From: Thiodiazotropha sp040506775
GTDB lineage: Bacteria; Pseudomonadota; Gammaproteobacteria; Chromatiales; Chromatiaceae
Assembly (NCBI GenBank): GCA_040506775.1
Contig: JBEVWC010000020.1
Coordinates: forward strand, 124,001-188,000
Reading direction: 5' to 3'
DNA length: 64,000 nucleotides
The notes under the pieces were generated by a model. It searched no databases, was not told the origin of the DNA, and saw only the letters and a list, made by a program, of their open reading frames with translations. The translations under genes were made by a program, and so were the position numbers. Shown here one piece after another: positions 1 to 8,192 of the stretch (position 1 is the first letter of the stretch; every line of letters begins with the position of its first letter).

Positions 1-171
1 ACGGTTTCCCAGGACGCATTCGAGTCACCCCATCAAACCCTCAAAGGGGGCAGCCTGCACACCCCCAAGGTGTTGAGACGAGCCAGTTTTCGCCACTGGG
101 CGGAACCGGAGGCGCATCATAACCTGGCCGGAATTCGACTGGTATTCCCCCCAAAACACAGCTGGACCTGA
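1..171 (+). CDS. C-terminal end of a formylglycine-generating-enzyme (SUMF1/FGE) family protein, partial
   Basis: An open frame runs from the first base to a TGA at 169-171 and gives 56 residues. They follow the usual end of the FGE-sulfatase fold: a GGS motif, an arginine-rich stretch, a PE pair and the closing motif GIRLV (GFRLV in most members). The family includes sulfatase-activating oxidases and many bacterial proteins of unknown substrate that share the fold. The N-terminal part with any catalytic cysteines lies outside the window, so activity cannot be judged. Recognition rests on a short tail and is moderate. Confidence 0.5.
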   Translation, partial: TVSQDAFESPHQTLKGGSLHTPKVLRRASFRHWAEPEAHHNLAGIRLVFPPKHSWT

Positions 172-297
172 GGCCCCGGGAACGGGGTTCACCAATTGTG
201 TGAGCGGGTACCGTTCCGCGAACGAAAGCATTAAAGATTTGCCTGTGTCGGCCAACAAACCGGTTAGAGAGACTCTAAACGGAACAGGCTGGAATTC

Positions 298-534
298 ATG
301 GGCATCAACTCGATCACAGGACCGGCGCTGCAGGGGATCCAGAAAGGACTCCAGGGCATGCGGCGCGTGGCATCTGAGATCGCCAGTGCCCAGCAGGTGC
401 AACAATCCAATCCCAAGGACCTTTCCCGCTCGATGGTGGAGATGAAGCAACAGGCGAATCTGATCAAGGCACAGGTGAAGACCCTTAAGACCGCCGATGA
501 TGTGCTGGGCACCCTCTTCGACGAACGGGCTTGA
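298..534 (+). CDS. small flagellar basal-body-rod-like protein
   Basis: This 78-residue protein has the layout of the ends of flagellar rod and hook proteins (FlgB/C/E/K family). An N-terminal helix begins MGINSITGPALQGIQKGLQG and a C-terminal amphipathic helix contains KAQVKTLKTADDVLGTLFD, like the Flg_bbr_C tail that packs into the rod core. The large central domain of true rod proteins is absent. Short stand-alone proteins of this kind occur in many Gammaproteobacteria and their function is not established. No flagellar gene lies next to it here. There is no strong Shine-Dalgarno before the ATG. The family link is inferred from sequence pattern alone. Confidence 0.65.
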   Translation: MGINSITGPALQGIQKGLQGMRRVASEIASAQQVQQSNPKDLSRSMVEMKQQANLIKAQVKTLKTADDVLGTLFDERA

Positions 535-585
535 GGCGAACCCAGTATCGGGCTCAAGAGCAGAGTCCTATTTCAGACTCGCCAC

Positions 586-1425
586 TCAATAATCGAAAAG
601 CATCGACAGATCGACGGCACGGACATCCTTGGTCAGCGCTCCCACCGAGATATCATCCACCCCGGTTTCCGCAATACCCCGAATCGTATCAAGCGTGATC
701 CCGCCAGAGGCCTCAAGCCGGGAGCGACCGGTGTTGATTACGACCGCCTCGCGAAGCTGACCCAGATCCAGGTTATCGAGCAGGACCCGAGTCGCGCCGG
801 CCTGTAATGCCTCGCGTAACTCTTCCAGGGACTCCACTTCGATTTCAACAGCCGTGCCTTCAGGTACTTGAGCAAAGGCCCGCTGCAGGGCCGCCGTGAT
901 GGAACCCGCGGCGCGTATGTGATTTTCCTTGATCAGCACCGCATCGAACAAACCAATACGGTGGTTATGGCAGCCGCCACAGGTTACGGCATACTTCTGC
1001 TGCAGTCTCAGACCGGGGACGGTTTTACGGGTATCGAGAATACGCGCCGAAGTACCCGCCACCGCATCCGCATATCGCCGCGCCAGGGTCGCCGTTCCGG
1101 ACAGGGTCTGCAGGTAGTTCAACGCCGTGCGTTCACCACTGAGTAACGACCGTGCCCGCCCCTCCAGGCGGCACACCCGCTGACCGGCATCGAGCCGATC
1201 GCCATCACCGGCCTCCCATGTCAGGACCACCCCGGGATCGAGTTGACGATAGACCTCCTCGACCCAGGCGATACCGCAAAGAACGGCTGCCTCACGGCAT
1301 AGAATGGTGCCGCGAATCCGGGTTTCCGCATCCAGCAGGTCAGCGGTCAGATCTCCTGGACCGAGATCCTCGATCAGTGCCTGACTCACCTGTTGGCTGA
1401 TGAGATGGCGTGGCGGAAGCTTCAT
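586..1425 (-). CDS. nadC: nicotinate-nucleotide diphosphorylase (carboxylating), quinolinate phosphoribosyltransferase
   Basis: NadC converts quinolinate and PRPP to nicotinate mononucleotide, CO2 and pyrophosphate in de novo NAD synthesis in the cytoplasm. The 279-residue length is typical. Family blocks are visible in order: an N-terminal alpha/beta domain with the DLGPGDLT motif, LNYLQTLSGTAT, the substrate-binding stretch ILDTRKTVPGLR, then CGGCHNHRIGLFDAVLIKEN, and the barrel end with EVE, LLDN and EASGGI. The gene starts 2 bases after the stop of the FKBP gene, so the two are probably co-transcribed. nadC beside the DUF1631 and ampDE genes matches the order known in Pseudomonas. Confidence 0.97.
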   Translation of the reverse strand: MKLPPRHLISQQVSQALIEDLGPGDLTADLLDAETRIRGTILCREAAVLCGIAWVEEVYRQLDPGVVLTWEAGDGDRLDAGQRVCRLEGRARSLLSGERTALNYLQTLSGTATLARRYADAVAGTSARILDTRKTVPGLRLQQKYAVTCGGCHNHRIGLFDAVLIKENHIRAAGSITAALQRAFAQVPEGTAVEIEVESLEELREALQAGATRVLLDNLDLGQLREAVVINTGRSRLEASGGITLDTIRGIAETGVDDISVGALTKDVRAVDLSMLFDY

Positions 1426-1427
1426 GA

Positions 1428-1772
1428 TCAGGCAATCGCGAGCAGTTCCACATCGAACACCAGCGTTGCATTCGGCGGAATCACGCCACCCGCACCTCGA
1501 GCGCCGTAGCCCAACTGGGGCGGGATGGTCAGACGACGCTTACCGCCAATCTTCATACCCGCGACCCCTTCATCCCAGCCACGGATGACCATGCCTTTGC
1601 CCAGGGTGAACTCGAAAGGCTGATTGCGATCCACGGAGGAGTCAAATTTGTCACCTTCCAGCAACCAGCCGGTGTAGTGCACGGATACCTTGTGACCCGC
1701 TGCCGCCGTATCACCCTCGCCCTGGGTCAGGTCTTCGATCTTCAATCCGGAATCGGTAATCATTTCACTCAT
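1428..1772 (-). CDS. FKBP-type peptidyl-prolyl cis-trans isomerase
   Basis: This 114-residue single-domain FKBP catalyses cis-trans isomerisation of X-proline bonds during folding. The canonical elements are present: VSVHYTGWL, FDSS, PFEF, VIRGWDEGVAGMKIGGKRRL, the GYGARG loop, IPPNATLVFDVELL. There is no signal peptide and no extra domain, so it resembles the minimal cytoplasmic FKBPs of about 113 residues. A GAGAGTGAAGC stretch before the ATG can act as ribosome binding site. It is the first gene of the pair with nadC, and a promoter should lie in the 700-base region to its right, but none could be assigned with confidence. Confidence 0.95.
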   Translation of the reverse strand: MSEMITDSGLKIEDLTQGEGDTAAAGHKVSVHYTGWLLEGDKFDSSVDRNQPFEFTLGKGMVIRGWDEGVAGMKIGGKRRLTIPPQLGYGARGAGGVIPPNATLVFDVELLAIA

Positions 1773-2477
1773 GCTTCACTCTCTGGTTTTTTATCACTGA
1801 TGGATCATGCGGCGCAGTGAGAGGACACCCTCAGCCAGCCTTTATCCGAATACTTGTAACACGCCTGACCGGAGAACGCCACGCCGCCATCGACCCCCAA
1901 CAGACAAACAGTCAATTGTTAATCGCCTCGCTCAAAAGGGGAACATCCCGTCTCCCACCCGAACCGGCACCGGGCGCTTACCGGGATCATCACCCGGGCC
2001 TCGGACCCGTTTAACAGTCCTCACGTACAGAAATTTTGCTGATTACCCATAACCAGACTGCCGATAGCGGCCGTTGGGAATTACTGGGTATTAGGGCCTG
2101 TTTGAACCTCATGTGCAGGGAGATAGGAAACGCCTGGAGCGATTTGGATTGTCCCGCAGTTCTTCGCATTCTGCCGGACCCCGGCTTCCGCATCGCTGCA
2201 ACCGGGCTACACGGGTTGAGGATCGCTCCTCTTAAGGTGCCCGTGTGACCCGAGCGAGAAGCGCAACATAACCCGATCAGCGGGGCTGGCGGTTTAAATG
2301 TAGCGAGTTCCGCGAACCGTAGGTCGGGTTAGCGCAGCGTAACCCGACAGCTACCAGCGCAGAACAAGGGCGTAAAAAACCCGTGTGCAGCTCACACCGA
2401 AACCCAAAACCTTTAAGACCTTTACGCACAGTTGTAGCCACTTTGAGCTGACCTGTTTGGGTAAAGAGAGGAGAGTC
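1773..2477. other. intergenic region, no convincing gene
   Basis: About 700 bases separate the FKBP gene from the end of the DUF1631 gene. Short open frames exist on both strands but none has a recognisable product or a good ribosome binding site. The region holds one REP-type palindrome (listed separately) and a degenerate half copy near 2247-2276. It should also contain the FKBP-nadC promoter. Confidence 0.6.
2319..2350. repeat. REP-type palindrome
   Basis: A perfect 9-base inverted repeat, GTCGGGTTA at 2323-2331 and TAACCCGAC at 2340-2348, encloses the loop GCGCAGCG. The GTAGG head before it and overall form match the dispersed extragenic palindromes of many Gammaproteobacteria that are mobilised by REP-associated tyrosine transposases (RAYT). 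A related half element, GCGCAACATAACCCGA, lies about 75 bases to the left. No RAYT gene is in the window, so mobilisation would be in trans. Confidence 0.75.
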
Positions 2478-4808
2478 TTACGCGGCGCTGGTTTTCTTCA
2501 GGGCATCCAGCATGGCGTCGAGCGCCCGGTCCATGATGGGTTTGGCGGGCAGTTCGACAAGACGGGCGGTACCTTCCCGCAGATGCCGGGCAAGGCCCGA
2601 GGCACTCAGCTCCATGGCCTTCATACCCTTGCGATTGACGAAAATGAAACTGTCGGTGACTTTGCTTTTCCAGGAGAGCTTGACCCTGACCTTGGCACTG
2701 CCATCGGCAATCTCCAACCAGCATCCGGGTTCGAGCAAGTTGGCCTGGCGGGCGTATTCGTCGTTATCGTAGATCGCCTCATCGGCAAGCTCATGCAACT
2801 GGCTGGCATCATCGGAAGTCAGCTGGCTATCGGGAAAATGGATTTCGTGATGCGCGACCGGCTGCGTACCGGAGGTATGCACCTGAGCCGCATCGCCCCC
2901 CCTGAGCACCTGGATATGACAATTCTGAAGTTCTTTGAACAGCCGCGCCATCTTGTGTTGATCGAAGGAGATGCTGTTGAGCCGCTCCCTCAAATTGCGC
3001 AGCAACTCCGGAATACCCCGCAACAGCTGTTGACGGTCCTGGTATTCGGACTTGGGTTGCACACTCCACAGCAACCGCTCTACGATTTCGAGACACTCCT
3101 GCCAGTCCTTGCTTTGGCTGCCTTCACGCAGATAGATCAGCAGCATTACATCCTTCCAGCCATCCTCGAGTATCGACATCACGGCCTGGGGAATCACCAT
3201 CTGTCGCTGCAGACGCAGGTTCAGCTCCTCGGAGACGATCTGCTTCGCGGACTTCAGTTGCTCCTTGCCGCGGGTGATCTGAGTGGTCCGCTGCTCCGCA
3301 ATCTCGGCGCCACGCTGCTCCTTCTGCCACCAACTGGTGAACTCCTCATCGAGTTCCGCGAACAGACCCGGATCATCATGAAACTCATTGAGGATTCTTT
3401 TGATGATGGACTCGATCTTGTTGTAGAGCGAATCATTGGCGCGATCGCCGGTATCATTCCAACCCACAGCGGCCTGGGCCAGGGAGTTGAGCAGTCGCCG
3501 GGCCGGATGAATCTTCTTGCTGAAAAAACTCTTGTCGATGATCGCAACCTTCAGCATCGGGATCTGCAGGCGGCTGATCAGCGCCTTCATGGCATCCGGC
3601 AGGCTGTAGTCATCGAGAATGAATTCGAACAGCATGGAAATGACATCGATGGTGTCATTGTCCGCGTCACCCAGGGAACGGGTGATCTGCCCATCCTTGG
3701 CGATCCGCAGATCCTGAGCCAGACGGGCGCGCATCTGATCCGGACTCAGAGGCGGACCGCCATAATGACCCTGGGGCAACATCACCACATTGGACTGCTG
3801 CAGCGCGGACAGCACTCCCAGCAACTCGCCGGTATCCACTACCGGAACATTGCTCTGGGGTGCGGCGAGCATCATGCTGGAGCTGAGCATGCTGCTGGAT
3901 GAAGCGGTTCTGCGCATACCCAGCAGATGCTGCAGGGTGGAGAAGATCTCCGCCTGAACCTCTTCGTGGGGGGACATCTGGCTGCTGGCCGCAGAGGTCG
4001 TGGGCGTTCCGGTCACATAAGAGGAGTCACTGGCCAGATAGCTGTCACCACCCTCACCGCGCAGACTCGGGGCAACCGGATTACGCCGCACCTTGGGGGT
4101 CAGTTTGGGAATCACGCCGGCACGCCCCAACAGGAGATTGATCTCGTCGTAGAGCCCCCCGATGTAATGCATCACGTGCCGGTCGAACAGCTTGTAGACC
4201 ACCAGCTTGACCGGCAACTCCACCGCCACATCGCTGATAGCCAGACGAAAGGCATTGCAGATCACCCCAGGTTCCAGCGGTGTTTTCTTGGCGATCTCCT
4301 CGTCCACCTGGCCGGCGCAGAGAATCGCTGAAAAACGCTGCCCCATGGCGAACAGTTCCCGGGAGAAGCGGTTTTCCGATTTGCTCACCATGTTGGTGAT
4401 GGCCAGCGACTCTTCGAGGTCATCATCGTCCACCAGGGACATCTCGGTATCGCGGCTGAGATCATCCAGGGTCGGTTGACTGACTGTGACATTGCCGGTT
4501 TCCCAGAACCGGTCATAGGCACGCAGCAGTTCCTGATTGAAACTGCGATCGATCTTCGCCCGCTGCTTGCGCAATTCGCGCATGGAGTCGAAATAGATAT
4601 TCTGCAGGGCATTGTTTTCCGATTTGTTCGCCATCTCGTAGAGGGAATCATCGAGATTCTCGAACAGATCGGTCATCAGCTTGGGCAGGGTCTTGACGAC
4701 CAGATTACGGCACTCAGCCGCAATCCTGCGCCCGCTGATATCAAGCGTTATGTTTCTTTGACGAGGCACAGCTGAGCCAAAAGTAATAATGTTGTCTTGC
4801 CTTTGCAT
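2478..4808 (-). CDS. DUF1631 family protein
   Basis: A 776-residue cytoplasmic protein with the features of the DUF1631 family, often mislabelled thymidine phosphorylase. The N-terminal half is helical and acidic, with the family start around residues 25-90 (LPKLMTDLFENLDDSLYEMA). A low-complexity Ser/Thr-rich linker sits near residues 255-320, followed by the conserved DLRIAKDG and DVISMLFEFILDD stretches and a C-terminal domain (about 640-750) rich in beta structure that includes WLEIADGSAKVRVKLSWKS, which resembles a PilZ-like barrel. No catalytic residues can be assigned. In Pseudomonas an orthologue lies between nadC and ampD, the same neighbourhood as here. Function is unknown; the PilZ-like ending is an inference. 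Confidence 0.85.
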   Translation of the reverse strand: MQRQDNIITFGSAVPRQRNITLDISGRRIAAECRNLVVKTLPKLMTDLFENLDDSLYEMANKSENNALQNIYFDSMRELRKQRAKIDRSFNQELLRAYDRFWETGNVTVSQPTLDDLSRDTEMSLVDDDDLEESLAITNMVSKSENRFSRELFAMGQRFSAILCAGQVDEEIAKKTPLEPGVICNAFRLAISDVAVELPVKLVVYKLFDRHVMHYIGGLYDEINLLLGRAGVIPKLTPKVRRNPVAPSLRGEGGDSYLASDSSYVTGTPTTSAASSQMSPHEEVQAEIFSTLQHLLGMRRTASSSSMLSSSMMLAAPQSNVPVVDTGELLGVLSALQQSNVVMLPQGHYGGPPLSPDQMRARLAQDLRIAKDGQITRSLGDADNDTIDVISMLFEFILDDYSLPDAMKALISRLQIPMLKVAIIDKSFFSKKIHPARRLLNSLAQAAVGWNDTGDRANDSLYNKIESIIKRILNEFHDDPGLFAELDEEFTSWWQKEQRGAEIAEQRTTQITRGKEQLKSAKQIVSEELNLRLQRQMVIPQAVMSILEDGWKDVMLLIYLREGSQSKDWQECLEIVERLLWSVQPKSEYQDRQQLLRGIPELLRNLRERLNSISFDQHKMARLFKELQNCHIQVLRGGDAAQVHTSGTQPVAHHEIHFPDSQLTSDDASQLHELADEAIYDNDEYARQANLLEPGCWLEIADGSAKVRVKLSWKSKVTDSFIFVNRKGMKAMELSASGLARHLREGTARLVELPAKPIMDRALDAMLDALKKTSAA

Positions 4809-5361
4809 CTATCGCCACTTGAAATCCCTGCCATTAACCCAAGGCGATGCCGATACGTCCCTTTAACCCGCATCTGTTGCAAGGCTATGTCAGCCCGGAA
4901 AACGCGTCTGAGATTGACCTCACAAAAGATCCATGGATGAAAGCGCGCCAAGTGGCATCAGTACAGGGTGCGTTCTCCAAAACTAGCACCAAGTTCCTGA
5001 ACAATCAATGGATTAGAAGTCATCGATTAGCCTTGAACAGGTACTCTCAGATGACGATCAGACCGCTGATTAAAGCCGCAACTCGGGAAATAAACTCCGC
5101 TGGATTCACCCTGATTGCAGCCTATTCTACAGGGCCCGGCTGAAATTCCGAGCATCGTTCAGAACTTAGCCGGCTGCTGGCGCTCAATCTGACGCGTCTG
5201 AAGCCGGAAAACAGGCCCCCTGATCGGGGTAAATGCCGCCGCCCCACCGATTACCGGCCAGATCCCCAGACAGACATAGATGTCGCCAGCATTCTGGGTT
5301 ATGGTTCCTCCACAGCGGGTAACAATCCAGCGCCAAGGCTTCCAGGGCCCGATAATCGTCT
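4809..5361. other. divergent intergenic region, no convincing gene
   Basis: These 553 bases lie between the divergent DUF1631 and DUF1538 genes and must hold both promoters. A 98-codon open frame at 4847-5143 (+) has no recognisable domain and an atypical composition, and was not accepted. A GATAAT hexamer at 5351-5356 just before the first DUF1538 ATG has no matching -35 box. Confidence 0.5.
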
Positions 5362-6093
5362 ATGCAACTTTTTCGGCGACTTTTCGCATCACTTCTCAGC
5401 AGTTTTCGCGATCTTGTCCCGATTTTCGTCGTCATCGCCTTTTTTCAGATTGCTGTACTGCAGCAGCCGATCCCGAATATCGGCAGCCTGTTGTTCGGCT
5501 CCCTGCTGGTGCTGTTGGGGCTCAGCCTGTTCATCGAAGGCCTCAATCTGGGATTGTTTCCCCTGGGCGAATCCATGGCCTGGAACTTCGCCCGCAAAGG
5601 CAGCCTCACCTGGCTGCTCATCTTCGCATTCTCACTCGGATTCGGCACCACTGTGGCGGAACCTGCGCTCATCAAGATCGCCGAGGAAGCCGCTCAGGTC
5701 GCCGCGGCGGGAGGGATGATCGAGGACCATGCCCAATCCATGCAAGACTACGCCCAGGGGCTGCGCTACACCGTGGCGCTGTCGGTGGGTTTCGCCATCG
5801 TGCTGGGAGTGCTGCGCATCGTCAAAGGCTGGCCGGTACAGTACCTGATCATTGGCGGATACATCGGCGTGGTCATCATGACCGCTTTCGCACCCCAGGA
5901 GATCATCGGCATCGCCTATGACTCGGGCGGCGTGACAACCTCGACGGTCACTGTGCCCCTGGTCACTGCACTGGGTGTGGGACTCGCTTCCAGTATCAAG
6001 GGCCGCAATCCAATGACAGACGGTTTTGGACTGATTGCCTTCGCCTCCCTGACTCCCATGATCTTCGTCATGGGTTACGGCATGTTGCTATGA
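5362..6093 (+). CDS. DUF1538 integral membrane protein, first subunit
   Basis: A 243-residue, very hydrophobic protein with about six or seven membrane segments. Two family signatures are clear: GLSLFIEGLNLGLFPLGE with FGTTVAEPALIKIA in the first half, and YDSGGVTTSTVTVPLVTALG in the second. The next gene encodes a second DUF1538 protein with the same motifs, so the pair probably forms a two-subunit membrane protein; in other bacteria the domain is often duplicated in one chain. Transport activity is suspected from the topology and the invariant polar motifs inside the membrane, but the substrate is unknown. Its stop codon overlaps the next start (ATGA), so the two are translationally coupled. 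No clear Shine-Dalgarno precedes the ATG. Confidence 0.85.
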   Translation: MQLFRRLFASLLSSFRDLVPIFVVIAFFQIAVLQQPIPNIGSLLFGSLLVLLGLSLFIEGLNLGLFPLGESMAWNFARKGSLTWLLIFAFSLGFGTTVAEPALIKIAEEAAQVAAAGGMIEDHAQSMQDYAQGLRYTVALSVGFAIVLGVLRIVKGWPVQYLIIGGYIGVVIMTAFAPQEIIGIAYDSGGVTTSTVTVPLVTALGVGLASSIKGRNPMTDGFGLIAFASLTPMIFVMGYGMLL

Positions 6094-6857
6094 ACGATTC
6101 TCTGCAACACTTCATCGACGTGCTGCTCGGCACCATGCTGGATGTCTTGCCGATTGCGGCAATCCTGCTGGGATTCCAGGTCTTTGTATTGCGCAGGGCA
6201 CTCAAGAACCCCAAGGAGATTCTGACCGGCTTCTTCATGGTACTGATAGGTCTTGCGTTGTTCCTGGAGGGACTGGATCTGGCCCTGTTTCCGATTGGCG
6301 AACTGATGGCCAACCAACTGACCGCACCGGAGTTCCTCAATGCACAGGACGCCCATTCGATCGAGTGGCACCACTATTTCTGGGTCTACCTGTTTGCTGC
6401 GAGCATTGGCTTTTCCACCACTATTGCGGAACCCTCCCTGATCGCCGTGGCGATCAAGGCCAACCAGGTCTCAGCCGGAGCGATCAGCCAGTGGGGATTG
6501 CGTATCGCGGTCGCAATCGGCGTTGCCGTGGGCATCTCGCTGGGCAGCTACCGAATCATCACCGGCACCCCGCTGCACTGGTACATCATCGCGGGCTATA
6601 TCGTGGTAATCATCCAGACCCTGATCGCCCCCCGTTCGATCATTGCCCTGGCCTACGATTCCGGTGGCGTCACCACTTCCACGGTGACCGTGCCTCTGGT
6701 CACCGCCCTGGGGCTGGGTCTTTCCAGCAACGTACCCGGGCGCAACCCCTTGATGGACGGCTTTGGCCTGATCGCCTTCGCCAGCCTTTTTCCTATCATA
6801 ACCGTTATGGGCTATGCCCAACTCAGCGAGTGGCGCAGTCGACGGCCGCCAAGATGA
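6090..6857 (+). CDS. DUF1538 integral membrane protein, second subunit
   Basis: A 255-residue membrane protein paralogous to the preceding one. It repeats the same blocks: GLALFLEGLDLALFPIGE, FSTTIAEPSLIAVA, and the stretch YDSGGVTTSTVTVPLVTALG, identical to its neighbour over twenty residues. It starts inside the stop codon of the first subunit. About six to seven membrane helices are predicted by eye. Eighteen bases separate it from the PII-like gene, and the two cytoplasmic partners downstream suggest regulation by nucleotide or metabolite binding. Function is unknown; a regulated channel or carrier is an inference. Confidence 0.85.
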   Translation: MNDSLQHFIDVLLGTMLDVLPIAAILLGFQVFVLRRALKNPKEILTGFFMVLIGLALFLEGLDLALFPIGELMANQLTAPEFLNAQDAHSIEWHHYFWVYLFAASIGFSTTIAEPSLIAVAIKANQVSAGAISQWGLRIAVAIGVAVGISLGSYRIITGTPLHWYIIAGYIVVIIQTLIAPRSIIALAYDSGGVTTSTVTVPLVTALGLGLSSNVPGRNPLMDGFGLIAFASLFPIITVMGYAQLSEWRSRRPPR

Positions 6858-6875
6858 TTCAATCGAGGTAATCAC

Positions 6876-7226
6876 ATGCACTTCAAACTCATCATCGCCC
6901 TGGTGGAAGACACCACCACCGAAAAAGTTCTCGAAGCGGCCCGATCCGCGGGCGCTACCGGCTCCACCGTCATCAACCATGCCCGGGGAGAGGGCGTTCA
7001 GCAATCGAAAACCTTTTTCGGCCTGACACTCGACACCCAGCGTGATGTGCTGTTGCTGCTCGTGGAGGAGCATCTCAGCCGTGCGATACTGGAAAAGATC
7101 GCCGAAGCCGGGGAGTTCGATGAACAACCGGGCAATGGCATCGCGTTCCAGATCGATATCGAGGATGCGGTAGGGGTGAGTCACCAGATCGAGACCCTGT
7201 CACAAGTCATCGAGGAGGAATTATGA
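6876..7226 (+). CDS. PII-like regulatory protein
   Basis: A 116-residue protein with the PII (GlnB) fold pattern: a beta strand FKLIIALVED, a helix, GATGSTVINHARGEG corresponding to the PII stretch that binds the nucleotide phosphate, and a second beta-alpha-beta unit with LLLLVEEHLSRAILEKI. The tyrosine of the T-loop that GlnB/GlnK use for uridylylation is not present, so it is not a nitrogen-signalling GlnB and better matches the PII-like group attached to membrane transporters, where nucleotides such as ADP/ATP or cAMP are ligands. It sits between the DUF1538 pair and the CBS gene, whose ATG overlaps its stop (ATGA). Regulation of the DUF1538 proteins is inferred from this arrangement. Confidence 0.8.
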   Translation: MHFKLIIALVEDTTTEKVLEAARSAGATGSTVINHARGEGVQQSKTFFGLTLDTQRDVLLLLVEEHLSRAILEKIAEAGEFDEQPGNGIAFQIDIEDAVGVSHQIETLSQVIEEEL

Positions 7227-7630
7227 GCGAACATAAACTGGTCCGGGTCAGGGATGTGATGAAGGCGGACTTCGACCTGGTCGATGGTATGGACACAGTG
7301 CGCAATGCACTGGAGCGTATGATGCACGTGGAAACCAAGTCCCTGATTGTGAAAAAGCGCCACGAGAACGATGAATACGGGCTGGTCACCCTGTCCGACA
7401 TCGCCCGCCAGGTGCTGGCCAAGGATCGCGCACCTGAACGGGTCAATATCTATGAGATCATGAGTAAACCGGCCCTGACCGTATCACCGGAGATGGACAT
7501 CCGCTATTGCGCCCGGATCTTCAGCCGTTTCGAACTCTCCCGCGCTCCGGTGGTGGAAAACGGCCGCATCGTGGGTATTGTCAGTTACACGGACATGGTC
7601 CTTAAGGGCTTTCCGAGCAACGGGGACTGA
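7223..7630 (+). CDS. two-CBS-domain protein
   Basis: This 135-residue protein is essentially a Bateman module of two CBS repeats. Repeat one runs from VRDVMKADFDLVDGMDTVRNA to YGLVTLSDIARQVL, and repeat two from IYEIMSKPALTVSPEMDI to GIVSYTDMVLKG. Such pairs bind adenosine nucleotides (AMP, ATP, SAM) and act as energy sensors in transporters and enzymes. The start overlaps the stop of the PII-like gene, and the stop is directly followed by ampD. It has no effector domain of its own, so it probably acts on a partner, most likely the DUF1538 proteins upstream. Confidence 0.88.
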   Translation: MSEHKLVRVRDVMKADFDLVDGMDTVRNALERMMHVETKSLIVKKRHENDEYGLVTLSDIARQVLAKDRAPERVNIYEIMSKPALTVSPEMDIRYCARIFSRFELSRAPVVENGRIVGIVSYTDMVLKGFPSNGD

Positions 7631-7631
7631 G

Positions 7632-8192
7632 TTGCAGCAGGCCTCCCCCGTGCTCCTGCCGGGAGCCGTATTTCACCCCACGGAGAACCGGGACGAACGT
7701 CCCGCTGATACTCCGATCGACCTGTTGGTGATACACAGCATCAGCCTGCCGCCGGGTGAATTTGGTGGACCCTGGATCGATAATTTTTTCCTCAATCGCC
7801 TGGATGCCGACGCACACCCCTTCTTCGCGACCATCCAGGACCTCAGGGTCTCCAGTCACCTGCTGATACGCCGTGACGGCGAAATTGTGCAGTATGTCCC
7901 TTTCGATCAGCGGGCCTGGCATGCCGGTCAATCCAATTTTTGCGGACGCTGGCGCTGCAATGACTTCTCCATCGGCATCGAACTGGAAGGCAGCGATGTG
8001 AAACCGTTCAGCGCCTCCCAGTACAGCGCCCTCACCCAAGCCACCCAGTGGCTGATGCAGCGTTATCCCGCGATCAGGGAGACGCGCATCACCAGCCATT
8101 CGGCGATCTCCCCCGGCCGCAAAACCGATCCCGGCCCGCATTTCGACTGGCGCCGTTACCGCACACTCCTGCAAGCCGCACGCAAGTCCTGA
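7632..8192 (+). CDS. ampD: 1,6-anhydro-N-acetylmuramyl-L-alanine amidase AmpD
   Basis: AmpD is a cytoplasmic zinc amidase that removes the stem peptide from 1,6-anhydroMurNAc peptides during cell-wall recycling; its loss induces AmpC in species that have it. The family core is plain: LLVIHSISLPPGEFGGPWI with the first zinc histidine, SSHLLIRRDGEIVQYV, RAWHAG, NDFSIGIELEG, and SHSAISPGRKTDPGPHFDW with the second histidine and the Asp ligand. No ATG fits. The TTG at 7632, one base after the CBS stop, gives the normal length of 186 residues; a GTG at 7650 is the alternative. An ampE gene follows, as in enterics and Pseudomonas. Confidence 0.93.
   Translation: MQQASPVLLPGAVFHPTENRDERPADTPIDLLVIHSISLPPGEFGGPWIDNFFLNRLDADAHPFFATIQDLRVSSHLLIRRDGEIVQYVPFDQRAWHAGQSNFCGRWRCNDFSIGIELEGSDVKPFSASQYSALTQATQWLMQRYPAIRETRITSHSAISPGRKTDPGPHFDWRRYRTLLQAARKS

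Noticed and set aside
2385..3902. 505-codon plus-strand frame opposite the DUF1631 gene
   Set aside because: It is antisense to a real gene with the family pattern; composition is typical of a shadow frame.
4847..5143. 98-codon open frame in the DUF1631-DUF1538 gap
   Set aside because: The composition is unlike its neighbours, no domain is recognisable and the ribosome binding site is weak.
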